Assembly: GCA_945878965.1 (NCBI GenBank)
Contig: CAMCUJ010000070.1
Location: forward strand, 1-7,249
Direction of reading: 5' to 3'
Origin: an uncultured Clostridia bacterium
GTDB lineage: Bacteria > Bacillota > Clostridia > Monoglobales > Monoglobaceae
Length of the DNA: 7,249 nt
Part shown: positions 5,572 to 7,249 of the stretch, piece by piece
Layout of the letters: every line of letters starts with the position of its first letter
Numbering within the stretch: position 1 is the stretch's first letter
Made by a program: the position numbers and the translations under genes
Notes under the pieces: model-generated
Told to the model about the DNA's origin: nothing
Databases searched by the model: none
The model's input: the letters and a program-made list of their open reading frames with translations, nothing else

Positions 5572-6402
5572 CTATTCATTTATAAATCTTCCGTTTCGTG
5601 CATCATAGCAGTATATCTGTCCGTCATTAGTCACAATCTGCCACGCCGGTATTGAAAGCACCCGACTGTAATCAACAGTATATTTACCTATATAATAGCC
5701 GAGATTTATACTTACTATATCCGTTATTTTATTGCTTCCGTTTGAATGTTCCTTTATAAGATTAACAAGCACACTGTTTATATCAACAGCCCTGTTCTTT
5801 TTATCCGCATTCTCACTCTTAAGTATAAGATTTTTAGCTTGAATACCACATACTCCGGTATCTGAAATTTCTATACTTATATAGGAATCAAAAATTTCAT
5901 AACTACCGTAAACCGCAGTAAATATAAGCTTAGTATTATTTCCCGATGGATTTGTACTTTTATATTTATACATATCCGCAGCAATTCCGATTTTTTTCAT
6001 ATATTCTATGCAGGTGCTTTCAGCACTGTTCAACTTTAAATTTTCCGGATTATTGTCCGTAAATTTGATGATATCATTTTCTATAATCAGCTGCTTATCA
6101 CCACGGCTTATAACTCCGCTATCTGATATACTGTAGCCTTCACCGAGAAGCTTTGTTATAAATTCCGTATTTTCCGATGTTACACGTTCTATATAGAAGC
6201 TGTTTATCTTCGGACTGCCTTTTGGAACTATCTTTTTATCAAGAATTATATTATTTTCGGTTAGCAGACTCTCCATCTGAGTTGTTGCAATATCGTTTAT
6301 CCGACGTTCTCTGCTTTCTAAAGAGATGAAAAATGAAATAAGCGAAATATTTATTATAACTAAAACCATAATAATAACAGTTTTCATCTTTCCCTTTTCC
6401 AC
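5572..6402 (-). CDS. yycI: YycI-like regulator of the WalRK two-component system
   Basis: YycI proteins are membrane-anchored with a large domain outside the cell and, together with YycH, modulate the WalK sensor kinase that controls peptidoglycan turnover. The 276 residues show one N-terminal helix (about 8-27) after a short, lysine-rich cytoplasmic end, then an extracytoplasmic domain ending in IPAWQIVTNDGQIYCYDARNG (251-271, aromatic and tryptophan positions key), the C-terminal pattern shared by the YycH/YycI fold. Overall similarity is loose; the call rests on topology, this C-terminal signature, and position between a YycH-like gene and walJ. The start is GTG with GAGGTG seven bases upstream; an ATG five codons later is a poorer alternative. 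It begins 47 bases after the upstream gene ends, consistent with one operon. A lipoprotein or other PepSY-like anchored protein is the alternative. Confidence 0.72.
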   Translation of the reverse strand: MEKGKMKTVIIMVLVIINISLISFFISLESRERRINDIATTQMESLLTENNIILDKKIVPKGSPKINSFYIERVTSENTEFITKLLGEGYSISDSGVISRGDKQLIIENDIIKFTDNNPENLKLNSAESTCIEYMKKIGIAADMYKYKSTNPSGNNTKLIFTAVYGSYEIFDSYISIEISDTGVCGIQAKNLILKSENADKKNRAVDINSVLVNLIKEHSNGSNKITDIVSINLGYYIGKYTVDYSRVLSIPAWQIVTNDGQIYCYDARNGRFINE

Positions 6403-6409
6403 TTAATTT

Positions 6410-6415
6410 CACCTC
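6410..6415 (-). promoter_or_regulatory. Ribosome binding site selecting the GTG start of yycI
   Basis: The minus strand reads GAGGTG seven bases before the GTG at 6402. The in-frame ATG at 6385-6387 is preceded only by a purine run (AAAGGGAAAG), so GTG is the better choice. Confidence 0.55.
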
Positions 6416-6449
6416 ATCTCTTTTTTGATTTAAAACCTTATCCGGCGCT

Positions 6450-7249
6450 TTAACTCATATTATCTCCGTTTAAAACCCACGTAGTATGAACTTTTGAACT
6501 TGACGGATTATATCTGTATTTAAGATTCATATCATAAATCCTTGTTCCGTTGATTTTCGACAATTCTCCGATATATCTCTCTATCGCAGCAAATGCTGAT
6601 TCATTAGCACTATGCTCCTCAAATATTTCAATATCCTTAACTATGATTTTCATACTTTCAAGACATCCGTTATAAAGCCTTGTGGTTATAAAATGCTCCT
6701 CTTTTAAATTATCACTTGAATCCATAATACAGCTGCTTACTGGTATTCCGCCCACCATATAATCAAACATAATATCACTTACCGTAACCGCCTCATTTGT
6801 GGGGTCTTTATAATTATTTATTCCGGTAATTGCAATATTTATGTTTGAATTATGACTCTCCGAAACAATATCAAGTACTCTTAAAATCTTATTATATAAA
6901 TCTGCCGATGTACTTATTATTGATTTCTTTTCCGGGCTCTCCGAAACTTCGGAAACCAACCTTGAATTTGTGTAACTAATACTGCCATCCTTTGAAAAAG
7001 CAACTTCACTTTCTCCGTCCACAAAAGCAACATTTCCTTCATCATCCTTATATTGTCTTACTTCGTCCATATCATAGCCGAATACATTTAATATATTATT
7101 CATAATATCGGACCTTTCAGAAGAAGAAAGCTCTTCATTGTAACCGTTTGGGATCGAAAGCGATACAGTAGGTGTTTTTATGGTAGACATTGAAACTAAA
7201 AGCATAGGATTAATATAAAGCAACCCATTATCATTCAAGCGTTTCACCT
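6450..7249 (-). CDS. yycH: YycH-like WalRK regulator, 5' end missing at the window edge
   Basis: About 265 C-terminal residues are visible. The frame is open to the right edge, and the GTG at 7245-7247 is probably an internal valine, since the family's N-terminal membrane helix has not yet appeared and YycH proteins are usually well over 400 residues. What is seen is soluble, mixed alpha/beta and rich in serine and asparagine, as expected outside the membrane. It ends KVHTTWVLNGDNMS, with a tryptophan (nine residues from the end) like that near the end of the neighbouring YycI-like protein. Gene order (this gene, yycI, then murA-walJ) matches the wal locus apart from murA, so walK and walR should lie just to the right. 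I recognise no catalytic motif; the assignment rests mainly on context. Confidence 0.6.
   Translation of the reverse strand, partial: VKRLNDNGLLYINPMLLVSMSTIKTPTVSLSIPNGYNEELSSSERSDIMNNILNVFGYDMDEVRQYKDDEGNVAFVDGESEVAFSKDGSISYTNSRLVSEVSESPEKKSIISTSADLYNKILRVLDIVSESHNSNINIAITGINNYKDPTNEAVTVSDIMFDYMVGGIPVSSCIMDSSDNLKEEHFITTRLYNGCLESMKIIVKDIEIFEEHSANESAFAAIERYIGELSKINGTRIYDMNLKYRYNPSSSKVHTTWVLNGDNMS

Overview
The window looks like chromosomal DNA from a low-GC Gram-positive anaerobe of the class Clostridia, probably a gut-type lineage. I base this on gene content (RNase M5, a YycH/YycI/WalJ set, MurA, a Corynebacterium-type meso-diaminopimelate dehydrogenase), AT-rich spacers, GGAGG-type ribosome binding sites and sigma-A-like promoters. 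I cannot name a genus.

Layout. Bases 1-153 are a GC-rich, hairpin-rich stretch that may hold the 3' end of a structured RNA; it leads into rnmV (RNase M5, 154-807, plus strand). All other genes are on the minus strand, so rnmV converges with them. Between rnmV and the next gene (808-968) lie two adjacent GC-rich palindromes that look like a short interspersed repeat. Reading the minus strand from the right edge, the order is: a 5'-truncated YycH-like gene (6450-7249), yycI-like (5572-6402), a 222-bp AT-rich spacer with a good promoter, murA (4051-5349), walJ/yycJ (3217-4020), a terminator-like hairpin, a GtrB/DPM1-type glycosyltransferase (2155-3096), a long imperfect inverted repeat, a second good promoter, and ddh (969-1955).

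How the genes fit together. YycH and YycI are membrane-anchored extracytoplasmic regulators of the essential WalK/WalR cell-wall two-component system; walR and walK would be expected just beyond the right edge. WalJ is the metallo-beta-lactamase-fold protein normally encoded next to them. Here murA, the first committed step of peptidoglycan synthesis, sits between yycI and walJ and has its own promoter, so murA-walJ can be expressed apart from the regulatory genes. Ddh supplies meso-diaminopimelate for the peptide stem and for lysine, and the glycosyltransferase probably loads a sugar onto a polyprenyl phosphate for envelope decoration. The minus-strand block is thus largely envelope-directed: sensing and regulation, precursor synthesis, and decoration.

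No gap between genes exceeds 300 bases. I see no mobile element, CRISPR array, tRNA, rRNA or defence system. I found no convincing undescribed system; the points most worth checking are the structured left end, the palindromic repeats, and the wal-murA arrangement with its leader.
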